From contig JAQUWY010000017.1 of assembly GCA_028692655.1 (NCBI GenBank), positions 1 to 35,719 on the forward strand: a stretch of 35,719 nt of DNA, in the 5' to 3' direction. This document shows positions 1 through 9,484 of this stretch, piece after piece. The notes beneath the pieces were generated by a model. The model had not been told where the DNA came from and searched no databases. It saw only the letters and a program-made list of their open reading frames with translations. The position numbers and the translations under genes are program-made. Numbering within the stretch: the stretch's first letter is position 1; each line of letters opens with the position of its first letter. Source of the stretch: Candidatus Omnitrophota bacterium. GTDB lineage: Bacteria; Omnitrophota; Gorgyraeia; Duberdicusellales; 4484-171.

Positions 1-732
1 TATAGGGAAGAAGGGTATAGATTACAGTCTATGGGGGATTTACAAAAGGCTTTAGCCTATTATCAAAAATCTGCCTATATGGACCCTCTTTACTCTGAAG
101 TACAGAATGATTTAGGAGTTGTTTACGAAGCCTTGGGAGATGAGGACAGTGCGCTTATGGCTTACAAGAAAGTGCTGGAACTGGACCCGTCTTATCTGCC
201 TGCGTATACCAATCTTGCTTTTTTGTATGAGAAAAAGGGAGACGTTAAGAATGCCACTTTTTATTGGAAAAAAAGATATGAAATGGGCCAGGAAGGCGAT
301 TACTGGTGGGAGGTTTCCCGTCAGCACCTTTTAAAATTAGGGACATACCCGGAGGTAAGAAAAGCTCTCCTAGAAGAAAAAGCCGCCCGTCTTTCCAGGG
401 ACTATATTTACAAGCGTGAGCAGGAAAGGTTAAAGCTGAATGAAGAAGCAAAGCTGCACTTTGATATTGGAGAGCAGGCGTTTAAAAAAGGCGACCAGGA
501 AACGGCTTTAAAAGAATTTCAAACAGTTCTTTCTTTGAACCCGCCGGATGAAGAGATGATAGGTAAGACTTTGAAGCTTCTTAAAGAATCCCAAAGAATA
601 TATCTGCGGGAGAAAGCTTATTCTGATGTAAGCAAGGCTGCAGGCAGTATGGAAAAGAGCGATTATTTATCCGCAGAGGAAAAACTCAAAGACGCAATTA
701 CGACTATTTCTCGTATTACCCAGGAACAATAA
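1..732 (+). CDS. TPR-repeat protein, 5' end outside window
   Basis: The reading frame is already open at base 1. Residues before the first internal ATG (base 31) already form part of a tetratricopeptide repeat, so the true start lies upstream and ATG 31 is not the start. About 244 residues are visible. Three consecutive 34-residue TPR units are clear (helix pairs with the A-L-G and A-x-x-x-Y-x-x-x-L-x-x-x-P spacing, ending in MDP, LDP and a degenerate third). After a charged linker there is a fourth unit (FDIGEQAFKKGDQETALKEF) and a weak fifth near the C-terminus. TPR arrays are protein-interaction scaffolds, and no catalytic motif is visible. The substrate or partner cannot be named. polA follows 40 bases later. 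Confidence 0.85.
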   Translation, partial: YREEGYRLQSMGDLQKALAYYQKSAYMDPLYSEVQNDLGVVYEALGDEDSALMAYKKVLELDPSYLPAYTNLAFLYEKKGDVKNATFYWKKRYEMGQEGDYWWEVSRQHLLKLGTYPEVRKALLEEKAARLSRDYIYKREQERLKLNEEAKLHFDIGEQAFKKGDQETALKEFQTVLSLNPPDEEMIGKTLKLLKESQRIYLREKAYSDVSKAAGSMEKSDYLSAEEKLKDAITTISRITQEQ

Positions 733-772
733 GTATTTACCATCCATTTAATCTAATAATTTCTAATTTTTG

Positions 773-3262
773 ATGCTCAAAAAAACTGTTTATCTCGTTG
801 ATGGCACATCCTTATGCTACCGTTCTTTTTTTGCTATAAAACTTTCAACCTCTCAAGGGGTAGCTACAGGAGCGGTCTATGGGGTGTATCAGACTTTAAA
901 AAAAATAATTTCAGCATACCAGCCGCAATATCTAGGAGTTTGCTTTGATGTTTCCCGTAAAACATTCAGGCAGGAAAAATATAGAGAATACAAAATAAAC
1001 CGTCCTCCCTTGCCTGATGGGCTTAAGACTCAGATACCAATGGTAAGAAAGCTTATAGGATATATGGGAATAAAAATAGTGGAAAAGGAAGGGTTTGAAG
1101 CTGATGATGTGATAGCGACTTTAAGCACGCAAGCTGTTGAATCCGGAAACAAAGTAGTAATTGTAAGTTCTGATAAGGACTTATGCCAGTTAATGGAAAA
1201 CGATAAAGTCGCAGTATATAACTATAATAAAGATATGCTTTTTACCAAGCAGGATTTTAAAAAAGAATATGGTTTTTCTCCCGCAAAAATCATTGATTTC
1301 TTGGCTTTGGCCGGGGATAGTGCTGATAATATACCCGGGGCACGGGGAATCGGAAAAGTTGGTGCTACAAAACTCGTGCAGGAGTTTGGAGAAGTTGAAA
1401 ACATTTTCAATAATTTAGATAAGCTTCCTTCTCGTTTGAGAAGCATTATGGAAGAGAGTAAGGAAATCGTCCTTTTAAGTAAAGAGCTTGTCAGGCTTTC
1501 GGTTTGTTCCCTGAATACAGGCTGGCAGGAGTTGGAAATAGGACAGCCGGATTCTGAAAGTATTTACGATATGTTTTCAAGGCTGGAGTTTAAAAACCTG
1601 CTAAAGGGTTTACCTCAAGCTCCCTCTAATTTTGATGTTCCTTTAAAGCAGGACATACCCGAATATAAAAAAACCGAGAATCCGGTGTCTTTTTTCTTAA
1701 AGGAAGATAAGGCTTTTGTATACAGCGATGAAAAAGAATGTGTTTATTCTTTAAGCTTGCCGCAAGCTCAAGAATTCTTTAGATCTTATCCGGCAAAAAA
1801 AGTCGCTTATGGCGCCAAAAATCAATTTATGATTTTTGCGGGAACCGGTAGCGTATGGTTTGATGTAAAGATAGCCGCTTATCTTATTGATTCCGGCCTT
1901 AATGATTATAGCCTTGAATCGTTAATTTTCAGTTTTCTGGGAGAGCGGATACTTGAAGTCCCGGATGAAATAAAGCCTTATTTTATAAACAGGCTGTATG
2001 TAAAATTTTTGGAGCTGTTAAAGTCAGAAAACCTTGATAAGTTATTTTTTGATGTTGAAATGCCCCTTGTTTATGTTTTAGAAAAAATGCAGTCTGACGG
2101 TGTAAAAATAGACCTTAAAGTTATGAAGAAATTGTTAATAGAGGTGGGTAAGGAAACCGATGTTTGCCGCCGAAGAGTTTTTGAATTAGCCGGAAAAGAG
2201 TTCAATTTGAATTCTCCCAAGCAACTAAGAAGCATTCTCTTTGAAGACCTTAAGATAAAACCTGTTAAGAAAACAAAAACCGGATTTTCTACAAGCGAAG
2301 AAGTTCTGGAAAAACTTGCTTCCAAATACCCTATAGCGGGGTTTATATTGGAATACAGATATTTAAATAAACTTAAAACTACTTACATTATTCCTCTTAT
2401 AGAGGATGTGGAGAAAAATAACGGCATACTTCATGCCCAGTTTAATCAAGCAGTGGCCCAGACCGGAAGGCTATCAAGCTCTTCGCCCAACCTTCAGAGT
2501 ATACCGGCTAAGGGTAAGTTTTCTCAGGGCTTACGCCAGGCTTTTATTCCATCCTGTAAAGATGGTTATATTCTTTCCGGAGACTATTCTCAGATAGAGC
2601 TAAGAATTTTGGCCCATTTATCGGGAGATAGGCAGTTGATAGAAGCATTCAGCAAAGATTTGGATATTCATCGGTTTACCGCTAAGCTTCTTTTTTCAAC
2701 ACCTTTGGAAGAAGTAACCGAAGCTCAGAGAAATATAGCTAAAAGAGTTAACTTCGGGATTATTTACGGTATGAGTTCTTACGGCCTTTCCCGGGAGTTA
2801 GGCGTAAGCCCCGCAGAGGCCCAGTCTTTCATCGATGATTATTTTCGCCGCTATGAGGGTATAAAACAGTATATTGACAATATATGCCAGCAGGCTGAAA
2901 GTTCAGGTTTTGTTACCACAATCCTGGGCCGCAGAAAAAAGCTTGCAGATATTAAGAGCCCGAATTTACAGCTTCGGGAATTTTCCCGGCGTCAAGCCGT
3001 GAATGCTCCGATACAGGGTTCCTGCGCGGATTTAATCAAAGTTGCTATGGTAGATATACAGCGGAGGCTATGGAAAGATAACCTTAAAACAAAATTAATA
3101 ATACAAATACACGATGAGCTAATTTTTGATGTGTTTGGGCCGGAACTTGAAACAATAAAGGAAATGGCCATTGAGTGTATGGAGAAGGCTATAAAGCTAT
3201 CCGTTCCGGTCAAAGTTAATATAAAATATGGCCCCAGTTGGGGGCAGTTGCAGAAGAATTAA
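773..3262 (+). CDS. polA: DNA polymerase I, proofreading site lost
   Basis: Family-A DNA polymerase for gap filling and Okazaki-fragment maturation. I prefer ATG 773 (829 residues) over the TTG three bases upstream; no clear ribosome binding site is seen. The N-terminal 290 residues are a 5'-3' exonuclease with GFEADDVIATL, SSDKDL and a helix-hairpin-helix segment (GARGIGKVGA). The polymerase domain has motif A (DYSQIELR), motif B (KRVNFGIIYG) and motif C (IHDEL). The central 3'-5' exonuclease domain is short: the D-x-E metal-binding motif is not seen, the aspartate expected after the second motif reads as K-N-Q, and the third exo motif cannot be found. The enzyme therefore probably lacks proofreading, like Taq polymerase (832 residues). 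First of a housekeeping run with coaE and rho. Confidence 0.97.
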   Translation: MLKKTVYLVDGTSLCYRSFFAIKLSTSQGVATGAVYGVYQTLKKIISAYQPQYLGVCFDVSRKTFRQEKYREYKINRPPLPDGLKTQIPMVRKLIGYMGIKIVEKEGFEADDVIATLSTQAVESGNKVVIVSSDKDLCQLMENDKVAVYNYNKDMLFTKQDFKKEYGFSPAKIIDFLALAGDSADNIPGARGIGKVGATKLVQEFGEVENIFNNLDKLPSRLRSIMEESKEIVLLSKELVRLSVCSLNTGWQELEIGQPDSESIYDMFSRLEFKNLLKGLPQAPSNFDVPLKQDIPEYKKTENPVSFFLKEDKAFVYSDEKECVYSLSLPQAQEFFRSYPAKKVAYGAKNQFMIFAGTGSVWFDVKIAAYLIDSGLNDYSLESLIFSFLGERILEVPDEIKPYFINRLYVKFLELLKSENLDKLFFDVEMPLVYVLEKMQSDGVKIDLKVMKKLLIEVGKETDVCRRRVFELAGKEFNLNSPKQLRSILFEDLKIKPVKKTKTGFSTSEEVLEKLASKYPIAGFILEYRYLNKLKTTYIIPLIEDVEKNNGILHAQFNQAVAQTGRLSSSSPNLQSIPAKGKFSQGLRQAFIPSCKDGYILSGDYSQIELRILAHLSGDRQLIEAFSKDLDIHRFTAKLLFSTPLEEVTEAQRNIAKRVNFGIIYGMSSYGLSRELGVSPAEAQSFIDDYFRRYEGIKQYIDNICQQAESSGFVTTILGRRKKLADIKSPNLQLREFSRRQAVNAPIQGSCADLIKVAMVDIQRRLWKDNLKTKLIIQIHDELIFDVFGPELETIKEMAIECMEKAIKLSVPVKVNIKYGPSWGQLQKN

Positions 3263-3302
3263 TAGAAGTTATTTTTAAAGCATTATTTATCGAAGGCAAT
3301 AC

Positions 3303-3908
3303 GTGCTTATATTAGGGTTGACAGGAAATTTAGCCAGCGGTAAAAGCTCAGTTTTGAAGCTTTTGAAAGGAAAAGGAGCTGTTGTTTACGATGCCGACAG
3401 AAAAGTCCATGAGTATTACAGTAAGACAGCCAGCTTACTTTGCAAAAAAGTCATGAGCTTATTTCCGGAAGCTAAAGGCAGTAGAGGCGCAATCTGCCGC
3501 AGAAAACTATCCCGGATTGTTTTTGCTGATAAGGCAAAGCTCAAACGGCTGGAAGAGCTGGTGCATCCGGTTATCATAAAAGATATGCTGCAGTGGATAA
3601 AAAAGATGCGTAATGCATGGGGAGGGAAAAAAAAGCCTAAAATGTGCGTTGTTGAAGTGCCGTTACTTTATGAGAAAAATTTATCCAGGCATTTTGACGG
3701 TGTTATCCTGGTAAGGAGCAAGAAAAAGCTGCTTATGGAGCGGGCTATAAAAAAATACAAATTTTCTAAACACGAGGCAAAAAAACGGTTGTCGTTATAT
3801 ATGCCTATTAAAGAAAAAATAAAACGGGCAGATTATTTGATTAATAATGATTTTGATTTTTTAAGTTTGAAAAAGGAGGTTGATTTACTGTGGAGAAAAG
3901 TAAAGTAA
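3303..3908 (+). CDS. coaE: Dephospho-CoA kinase
   Basis: Catalyses the last step of coenzyme A synthesis: ATP-dependent phosphorylation of the ribose 3'-hydroxyl of dephospho-CoA in the cytoplasm. The 201-residue length fits the family (about 200). The P-loop is at the N-terminus ([12 protein letters not shown]), followed by the conserved D-A-D of the substrate-binding segment ([10 protein letters not shown]). A lid region ([15 protein letters not shown]) and the C-terminal R-A-D-Y-L-I-x-N signature are also present. The start is GTG at 3303 with a weak AAGG upstream. The last 19 bases overlap the start of rho, so the two are almost certainly co-transcribed and translationally coupled. The polA-coaE neighbourhood is common in bacteria. 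Confidence 0.95.
   Translation: MLILGLTGNLASGKSSVLKLLKGKGAVVYDADRKVHEYYSKTASLLCKKVMSLFPEAKGSRGAICRRKLSRIVFADKAKLKRLEELVHPVIIKDMLQWIKKMRNAWGGKKKPKMCVVEVPLLYEKNLSRHFDGVILVRSKKKLLMERAIKKYKFSKHEAKKRLSLYMPIKEKIKRADYLINNDFDFLSLKKEVDLLWRKVK
3873..3880 (+). promoter_or_regulatory. Shine-Dalgarno for rho, inside coaE
   Basis: A near-perfect AAGGAGGT lies 9 bases before the GTG start of rho and inside the coding sequence of coaE. It fixes the rho start at 3890 rather than at any downstream ATG, and implies translation coupling between coaE and rho. Confidence 0.85.
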
Positions 3909-5191
3909 AGGCAAAAACAAAGAGTGCGGAATTAGACGATAGCGTTGATATCGGCATGTTAAAGGATATGAAAATATCCGAATTAAACAAGATATCCAAA
4001 GATTTAAATATTAACGGTTTAAGCGGGCTAAAAAAACAGGATTTGATTTTCAGGATTCTTCAGGCCCAGGCTGAAAAAAAAGGGCTTATGTTCGGAGACG
4101 GGGTTCTTGAGGTTCTGCCGGAAGGGTTTGGGTTCTTAAGGTCTACTAACTATAATTATCTTCCTTCACCGGACGATATTTACGTTTCACCTTCTCAGAT
4201 AAGAAAATTTTCTTTAAGGACAGGAGATACGGTTAGCGGACAGATAAGGCCGCCCAAAGATAACGAAAAATATTTTGCTCTTCTTAAAGTGGAGGCAGTT
4301 AATTTCGAAAATCCGGAAGAGTCCCGCAAACGGGTTCTCTTCGATAATTTAACGCCAATATACCCTAAGGAGAGATTTATAATGGAGACGACTCCTGAGG
4401 AGATGTCTACCCGCGTGCTTGATTTGCTGTGCCCGATCGGTAAAGGCCAGAGAGGTCTTATAGTGGCTCCGCCTTACAGCGGTAAAACAGTCCTTTTACA
4501 GAGAGTAGCCAATGCCATTATGAATAATTTTCCGGATTCTATTTTGATGGTTCTGTTGATTGATGAGCGTCCGGAAGAAGTTACTGAAATGAGAAATACA
4601 GTGAAAGGTGAAGTGGTCAGTTCCACTTTTGATGAACCGGCCCAGAGGCACGTTCAGGTAGCGGAAATGGTTATGGATAAAGCAAAGAGGCTGGTGGAGC
4701 ACAAGAAGGATGTAGTGATCCTGCTTGACAGTATTACGCGGTTAGCCAGGGCTTATAACCTCGTTGAGCCGCATTCAGGGAGGATCCTTTCCGGAGGTAT
4801 AGATTCCAATGCTCTGCATAAGCCTAAGAGGTTTTTTGGAGCTGCCCGGGCATTGGAAGAGGGCGGTTCGCTAACCATTATTGCTACTGCTCTGGTTGAT
4901 ACCGGCTCAAGGATGGACGATGTAATATTTGAAGAATTTAAGGGTACCGGCAATATGGAAATAACTCTCGATAGAAGTATTTTCCAGAGAAGAGTATATC
5001 CTTCCATAGACATAAAGCGTTCCAATACCCGTAGAGAAGAGCTGCTGATTCATCCGGATGAACTTCAGAGAATATGGGTATTAAGAAAGGCCTTGAATGA
5101 GCTTAGCTCTGTGGAAGCCCTGGAGCTTTTGATTGAAAAATTATCAAAAACCAAGAATAACGTGGAATTTTTATTAACGCTGAATAAGTAA
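3890..5191 (+). CDS. rho: Transcription termination factor Rho
   Basis: Hexameric RNA-dependent ATPase that translocates along nascent RNA and releases RNA polymerase. It has 433 residues (E. coli 419). The N-terminal 60 residues form the helical Rho-N domain ([15 protein letters not shown]). They are followed by the cold-shock-like RNA-binding domain ([15 protein letters not shown], residues about 68-140) and then the ATPase core with Walker A ([11 protein letters not shown]), Walker B ([17 protein letters not shown]), the Q-loop segment ([23 protein letters not shown]) and the catalytic/R-loop block around [17 protein letters not shown]. The start is GTG with an excellent ribosome binding site, overlapping coaE by 19 bases. 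No Rho-like insertion domain is visible. rpmE follows after a long structured leader. Confidence 0.98.
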   Translation: MEKSKVKAKTKSAELDDSVDIGMLKDMKISELNKISKDLNINGLSGLKKQDLIFRILQAQAEKKGLMFGDGVLEVLPEGFGFLRSTNYNYLPSPDDIYVSPSQIRKFSLRTGDTVSGQIRPPKDNEKYFALLKVEAVNFENPEESRKRVLFDNLTPIYPKERFIMETTPEEMSTRVLDLLCPIGKGQRGLIVAPPYSGKTVLLQRVANAIMNNFPDSILMVLLIDERPEEVTEMRNTVKGEVVSSTFDEPAQRHVQVAEMVMDKAKRLVEHKKDVVILLDSITRLARAYNLVEPHSGRILSGGIDSNALHKPKRFFGAARALEEGGSLTIIATALVDTGSRMDDVIFEEFKGTGNMEITLDRSIFQRRVYPSIDIKRSNTRREELLIHPDELQRIWVLRKALNELSSVEALELLIEKLSKTKNNVEFLLTLNK

Positions 5192-5413
5192 ATGAAGCCA
5201 CTATTTATGGAGCCTGTTTGCTTTTTGAAAAGTGTACAGGCGAACATAAGTAGTGCAGCTGAATTTATCCCGCCCTTTTGGTGAGGGCGGCAGTAATAAA
5301 ATAACCCGTCAAAAGGGCGGGATTTAATTCGCAGACGGGCTAACAAAAGCCCTATGATTTATGAATCTTAAAAGATTGCATAAATCATCTGCTCATCAAA
5401 GGAGGGTAAAAAG
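5192..5413 (+). promoter_or_regulatory. Structured leader of rpmE with competing stems
   Basis: The 222 bases between rho and rpmE contain several perfect inverted repeats. TCCCGCCCTTTTG (5268-5280) pairs over 13 bp with 5310-5322, and the stem can extend outward through GAATT (5261-5265) with 5326-5330. The same 5' arm can instead form a local hairpin, CCGCCC (5270-5275) with GGGCGG (5285-5290). CCCGTC (5305-5310) can pair with GACGGG (5334-5339). A last hairpin of 10 + 6 bp (5354-5388) ends 9 bases before the ribosome binding site. No U-run follows the GC-rich stems, so this is not a simple intrinsic terminator. It is best read as an RNA leader controlling L31, by analogy with known ribosomal-protein leaders; that role is inferred. 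Confidence 0.6.
5354..5388 (+). promoter_or_regulatory. Long hairpin just before rpmE ribosome binding site
   Basis: ATGATTTATG (5354-5363) is perfectly complementary to CATAAATCAT (5379-5388). Within the loop AATCTT (5364-5369) pairs with AAGATT (5372-5377). The element sits immediately upstream of the AAAGGAGGG ribosome binding site at 5398-5406, where it could gate ribosome access. The pairing is directly visible; the regulatory role is inferred. Confidence 0.6.
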
Positions 5414-5617
5414 ATGAAAAAAAAGGTGCATCCAAAATATGAAGAGGCGACAATTATGTGTGCCTGCGGTAATGTGATTCATACCCGTTCTACAAAAAAG
5501 ACTATCAACGTTGAAATATGCTCTAAGTGCCACCCCTTTTTTACAGGTAAACAGAAATTTGTCGATTCTGAAGGAAGGGTGGAGAAATTCCAAAAAAAGT
5601 ACGGAAAAAAGAAATAA
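5414..5617 (+). CDS. rpmE: 50S ribosomal protein L31, zinc-binding form
   Basis: L31 sits on the central protuberance of the large subunit and helps form a bridge to the small subunit. At 67 residues it is typical for the zinc-containing (C+) type. The four cysteine ligands are visible as C-x-C near residues 16-18 and C-x-x-C near 37-40 ([12 protein letters not shown] and [13 protein letters not shown]). The C-terminal tail is very basic. The ribosome binding site AAAGGAGGG at 5398-5406 is near consensus, with the ATG 7 bases after it. The order rho-rpmE-prfA-prmC is conserved in many bacteria. The long structured leader suggests separate control from rho. Confidence 0.96.
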   Translation: MKKKVHPKYEEATIMCACGNVIHTRSTKKTINVEICSKCHPFFTGKQKFVDSEGRVEKFQKKYGKKK

Positions 5618-5654
5618 AAGCATAAACAAGCAATCAAAAACGAGAAGATAGTAG

Positions 5655-6725
5655 ATGCTTAATTTAAGCAAATTTAAACAGGAATATCAGGAATTAAGCC
5701 GGAAGCTTTCAGGCAGTGAGGCTACTAAAGACAGAGATTCATATGCTAAGCTGGCTAAAAGATTTTCTTATCTGGAAAAAGTCATTGCTTTAGATGATGC
5801 CCGGGCAGCGCTCAGGCAGGAAGTGGAACACCTGAAAGCTATCGTTGCTGATTCTTCTGAGAGCCAGGATATGAAAGATTTAGCCCGGGAAGAAATTCCG
5901 AAACTTGAAAGTAGAATAAGTTCACTAATGGCCCAGATAGAGGAAAAGCTGTTTGAAGAAGATGTCCAGGAGCACGATGTAATCATTGAAATAAGGGCTG
6001 CTGCCGGAGGGGAAGAATCGGCTTTATTCGGGGCTTCTCTTTTTAAAATGTATTCCAAATACGCTGAATTACGCGGGTGGAAATTCGAAGTTTTAAGTTC
6101 CAGTTCCACAGAAATAGGCGGGTACAAGGAGGTCGTTTTTTCGATAAAAGGCAAAGGGGCCTGGAACCGGCTTAAATTTGAAAGCGGCGTGCACAGGGTT
6201 CAGAGGGTTCCGGTGACTGAATCGGGAGGTAGAATCCATACCTCTACTGTTACTGTTGCGGTTTTAGTAGAACCTAAAGAGGTTGACGTAAAAATTAACC
6301 CGGAGGATTTAAAAATTGATACTTACAGGGCTTCCGGAGCCGGAGGCCAGCACGTTAATGTTACTGATTCGGCGGTTCGCATTACTCATTTGCCTACAGG
6401 GACTATAGTAAGTTGTCAGGATGAACGTTCACAGATTAAGAACCGTGCTAAAGCAATGAGGGTTATCAAAGCTAAGATTATGGAAAAGGTGGCGCGTGAT
6501 GAAACCAATAAAGTTATACAGGCAAGAAGGACGCAGGTAGGTACCGGGGATAGAAGCGAAAAAATAAGAACATATAATTTTCCGGAACGAAGAGTTACTG
6601 ATCACAGGATAAATTTTACCATATACCGGCTGGAAGAGGTTCTCCAAGGCGATATGGATGAAGTTACAAACGCCCTGCTAAAAGAAGAACGAAGAAAAAT
6701 GTATGAAGCTAAAGGACTGGCTTAA
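5655..6725 (+). CDS. prfA: Peptide chain release factor 1
   Basis: Class I release factor recognising UAA and UAG and triggering peptidyl-tRNA hydrolysis. It has 356 residues (E. coli RF1 360). The N-terminal 100 residues are a helical domain. The codon-recognition motif is P-V-T at 186-188 ([15 protein letters not shown]), a P-x-T type that marks RF1 rather than the S-P-F of RF2. The catalytic GGQ is at 230-232 ([19 protein letters not shown]), where PrmC methylates the glutamine. The C-terminal motif [20 protein letters not shown] is also present. The gene overlaps prmC, which encodes its modifying enzyme, by 23 bases. Confidence 0.97.
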   Translation: MLNLSKFKQEYQELSRKLSGSEATKDRDSYAKLAKRFSYLEKVIALDDARAALRQEVEHLKAIVADSSESQDMKDLAREEIPKLESRISSLMAQIEEKLFEEDVQEHDVIIEIRAAAGGEESALFGASLFKMYSKYAELRGWKFEVLSSSSTEIGGYKEVVFSIKGKGAWNRLKFESGVHRVQRVPVTESGGRIHTSTVTVAVLVEPKEVDVKINPEDLKIDTYRASGAGGQHVNVTDSAVRITHLPTGTIVSCQDERSQIKNRAKAMRVIKAKIMEKVARDETNKVIQARRTQVGTGDRSEKIRTYNFPERRVTDHRINFTIYRLEEVLQGDMDEVTNALLKEERRKMYEAKGLA

Positions 6726-7515
6726 AAAAGAAGGAAACGGTTTTAGCGACAGGGATCTTAAATTTCTTATACGGGATTTTTTTTCTAAAGACATAAACTC
6801 TGTACTTACAGAGGATATTTCTATTGACCAGAAGTTTGAGCGCCGGATGAATATGGTTTTACAGAAATATTCCTGCGGCATGCCTATGGCTTATATTCTT
6901 GGCCGGGAAGATTTCTTCGGATTGGATTTCGCAATTGACGAGCATTGTCTTATACCGCGTCCGGAGACTGAATTGATAACGGAAAGAGCCATAGAAATAA
7001 TAAATCTTAACAACTTTGACGATATCCTAGATTTATGCTGTGGCTGCGGTAATATTGCCATAAGCATTCAGAAAACTATTCCTCGTAAATTGAACATAAC
7101 TGCCTCTGATTTAAGCAAGCCGGCTTTAGAAATAACTAAAAAGAACGCTGATACCTACAAAGTCTATTTACGGCTGGCTGAATCGGATTTGTTTAATGAA
7201 TTTGAAAATGAGCAATTTGATATTATAGTAACAAATCCTCCTTATGTCCCAAAGCAGGATATAAAAGGCTCTTTAGTTTATGAACCTTGCCTGGCACTTG
7301 AAGCCGGAGAGGACGGGTTATTTTTTATTCGCAAGATAATTAATAATGCTCATTTACACTTAAAAGATAAAGGTTTTATTGTTATGGAGATGGGCTATAA
7401 TCAAAAAGAGGCGGTGGCCGGTTGTATTAAGGAATCGGGCTTATATGATATTGTGGATTGGATAAAGGATTATTCCGGACGCTGGAGAGGAGTCATTCTG
7501 AAAGTTAAAACTTAA
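6703..7515 (+). CDS. prmC: Release factor glutamine methyltransferase
   Basis: N5-glutamine S-adenosylmethionine-dependent methyltransferase acting on the GGQ glutamine of release factors. It has 270 residues, close to the usual 275-285. An N-terminal helical substrate-binding domain (residues 1-75) is followed by a Rossmann-like core with motif I ([15 protein letters not shown], about 108-122), the second acidic motif ([13 protein letters not shown]) and the substrate-binding NPPY signature at 178-181. The segment LIPRPETE is also diagnostic of PrmC. The start lies inside prfA (23-base overlap), matching the functional pairing of the two proteins. Confidence 0.95.
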   Translation: MKLKDWLKKEGNGFSDRDLKFLIRDFFSKDINSVLTEDISIDQKFERRMNMVLQKYSCGMPMAYILGREDFFGLDFAIDEHCLIPRPETELITERAIEIINLNNFDDILDLCCGCGNIAISIQKTIPRKLNITASDLSKPALEITKKNADTYKVYLRLAESDLFNEFENEQFDIIVTNPPYVPKQDIKGSLVYEPCLALEAGEDGLFFIRKIINNAHLHLKDKGFIVMEMGYNQKEAVAGCIKESGLYDIVDWIKDYSGRWRGVILKVKT

Positions 7516-7617
7516 AAAAGGAATAAATGTCGGTGTTCGCTTTTAGGTTTTCGGCCATCGTATTTAAAATTAACGCAAACCGTAAACCGCATACTGCTAA
7601 TCTTTTTTGTATTAAAA

Positions 7618-8880
7618 ATGGATAAGTTTATAATTTATAAGTCAAAATTATCAGGGGAAGTCAGTATAGGAGGTTCCAAGAATGCCGCTTTGCCTATAAT
7701 GGCTGCAACTCTATTGACGGATGAAGCCTGTGTTATTGACAATGTGCCGGATCTTCGTGATATACGTACTATGGTAGGAATCCTGGAAGTTTTAGGCAAG
7801 GAAATCTCTTTTGAAAAAAATACTCTTGTTATTAAATCTAAAAAAAGCCGAAAATTTGTAGCACCTTACAGGCTTGTAAAAACCATGAGAGCTTCTTTTT
7901 GCTGTCTGGGCCCGCTATTGGCTAAACAGAAAAAAGCTAAAGTAGCTTTGCCCGGCGGCTGCGTTATCGGCCCAAGGCCGGTAGATTTGCACATTAAAGG
8001 ATTAAGGGAATTAGGTGCTGATATATATGTGGATAAAGGATATTGCTGTGCTCAGGCAAAGAGCCTTTTGGCAAAACATATATATTTAGGGGGGGCGTTC
8101 GGTTCTTCGGTTCTTGCCACGGCCAATGTGTTGATGGCGTCTGTTTTTACCAAAGGACAAACTGTTATTGAATATGCGGCCTGCGAGCCGGAAATAGAAT
8201 GCTTGGCTTTATTCCTGAAGAAGATGGGAGCGGACATAACGGGAGAAGGCTCTCCGTTATTGAGAATAAAGGGTGTAAAAGAATTAAGCGGCTGTAATTT
8301 TAAGATAATTCCTGACAGGATTGAAGCCGCTACTTTTATAGCCGCCGGCTTGGCTACAGGTTCTAAAATCAAAATAACCGGCGCCGAACCATTGCATCTT
8401 ACCTCAGTTTTAGAAGTGGCAAAAAATATGGGTGCTTCTGTAATGGTTAGCCGAGATTCGGATTTGTTCATAAAGCCTAAATCATTTATCCATCCGGTCA
8501 ACATAACGACTCTTGCCTATCCGGGATTTCCTACTGATTTACAGGCACAATTTATGGCTTGCTTATGTTTAGGAAAGGGGATTTCGTTAATTGTGGAAAA
8601 AATTTATCCCGACCGTTTTATGCATGTTGCCGAGTTAAACCGTATGGGAGCCGGTATACAAAGAAGCGGCCCTTATGCTGTTGTTGAAGGCCGGAAGAAA
8701 CTGTACGGAGCCGAAATAATGGCTTCTGATTTGAGAGCTTCAGCTGCTTTAGTGATAGCAGGCTTGGCCGCTGAGGGAAAGAGCGAAGTTTCGAGAGTCT
8801 ACCATATTGACCGCGGCTATGAAAACATAGAAAACAAACTCGAAAAACTCGGAGCCAAAATAAAAAGAGTAAAGCAATAA
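7618..8880 (+). CDS. murA: UDP-N-acetylglucosamine 1-carboxyvinyltransferase
   Basis: Transfers the enolpyruvyl group of phosphoenolpyruvate to UDP-GlcNAc, the first committed step of peptidoglycan synthesis. The 420 residues match the family (E. coli 419). The N-terminal SIGGSKNAALPIMAA and the active-site loop GGCVIGPRPVDLH are present. The reactive cysteine falls exactly at residue 115, so the enzyme should be the fosfomycin-sensitive (Cys) form. The two-fold repeated inside-out barrel is reflected in the C-terminal copy (YPGFPTDLQAQF, ASDLRASAALVIAGLAAEG). There is a 102-base spacer after prmC with no obvious ribosome binding site or promoter. The stop is followed after one base by the trpG start, so murA and the trp genes are probably co-transcribed. 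Confidence 0.97.
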   Translation: MDKFIIYKSKLSGEVSIGGSKNAALPIMAATLLTDEACVIDNVPDLRDIRTMVGILEVLGKEISFEKNTLVIKSKKSRKFVAPYRLVKTMRASFCCLGPLLAKQKKAKVALPGGCVIGPRPVDLHIKGLRELGADIYVDKGYCCAQAKSLLAKHIYLGGAFGSSVLATANVLMASVFTKGQTVIEYAACEPEIECLALFLKKMGADITGEGSPLLRIKGVKELSGCNFKIIPDRIEAATFIAAGLATGSKIKITGAEPLHLTSVLEVAKNMGASVMVSRDSDLFIKPKSFIHPVNITTLAYPGFPTDLQAQFMACLCLGKGISLIVEKIYPDRFMHVAELNRMGAGIQRSGPYAVVEGRKKLYGAEIMASDLRASAALVIAGLAAEGKSEVSRVYHIDRGYENIENKLEKLGAKIKRVKQ

Positions 8881-8881
8881 T

Positions 8882-9484
8882 ATGAGAGTATTAGTTATAG
8901 ATAATTATGATTCTTTTACTTATAACCTTGTCCAATACTTGCAAGAACTGGGGGCGGATACTTTTGTTTACCGCAATGATGCCATTGCCGTCAAGGATTT
9001 AAAGACCAAAAAGTTTGACCGGATAGTGATTTCTCCCGGACCGGGCCGTCCCCAAGATGCAGGAATCAGCATAAAAGTTATCGATGCTTTTCACAAAAGT
9101 ATTCCTATATTAGGGGTATGCCTCGGGCACCAATGCATAGGGTATTTTTTAGGAGGGTGTATTGTCAGAGCCGGAAAAATAATGCACGGGAAAACTTCGC
9201 TTATCCATCATGATGGCAACCAGATATTCAAAGGGGTCAAGAACCCTTTTGAGGCTACGCGTTATCATTCATTAGTTATAAAGCCTGAATCTTTACTCAA
9301 AACATTAACCGTGAATGCTAAAACTGATGATGGTATAATAATGGGCATAAAAATGAAAGAATTTCCTGTTTTCGGCGTGCAATTCCATCCCGAGTCAATA
9401 TTGACGAAGGAGGGCAAGAAGATTTTAAAGAATTTTTTAAATTTAGAATTCAAGAAACCCGGCCGCAGTAAAAAAGAAAGATGA
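8882..9484 (+). CDS. trpG: Anthranilate synthase glutaminase subunit (TrpG/PabA type)
   Basis: Class I glutamine amidotransferase subunit that delivers ammonia to chorismate-using TrpE or PabB. At 200 residues it is a stand-alone subunit. The N-terminal signature VLVIDNYDSFTYNLVQYL, the oxyanion segment SPGPGRP, the nucleophile Cys80 (GVCLGHQCIGY), and His169/Glu171 (GVQFHPES) complete the catalytic triad. The stop overlaps the trpD start (ATGA), placing it in the trp operon. No TrpE/PabB-type partner is present next to it, so it may serve both tryptophan and folate synthesis; sequence alone does not separate TrpG from PabA. Confidence 0.93.
   Translation: MRVLVIDNYDSFTYNLVQYLQELGADTFVYRNDAIAVKDLKTKKFDRIVISPGPGRPQDAGISIKVIDAFHKSIPILGVCLGHQCIGYFLGGCIVRAGKIMHGKTSLIHHDGNQIFKGVKNPFEATRYHSLVIKPESLLKTLTVNAKTDDGIIMGIKMKEFPVFGVQFHPESILTKEGKKILKNFLNLEFKKPGRSKKER

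Noticed and set aside
5268-5339. Intrinsic terminator of rho
   Set aside because: The GC-rich stems are not followed by a U-run and a leader function for rpmE explains them better.
7516-7617. trp-type attenuator or promoter before murA
   Set aside because: No Trp-codon-rich leader peptide, no stem followed by a U-run, and no convincing -35/-10 pair.
8052-8504. 150-codon minus-strand frame
   Set aside because: Antisense to murA, which is intact and carries Cys115; composition is that of a shadow frame.
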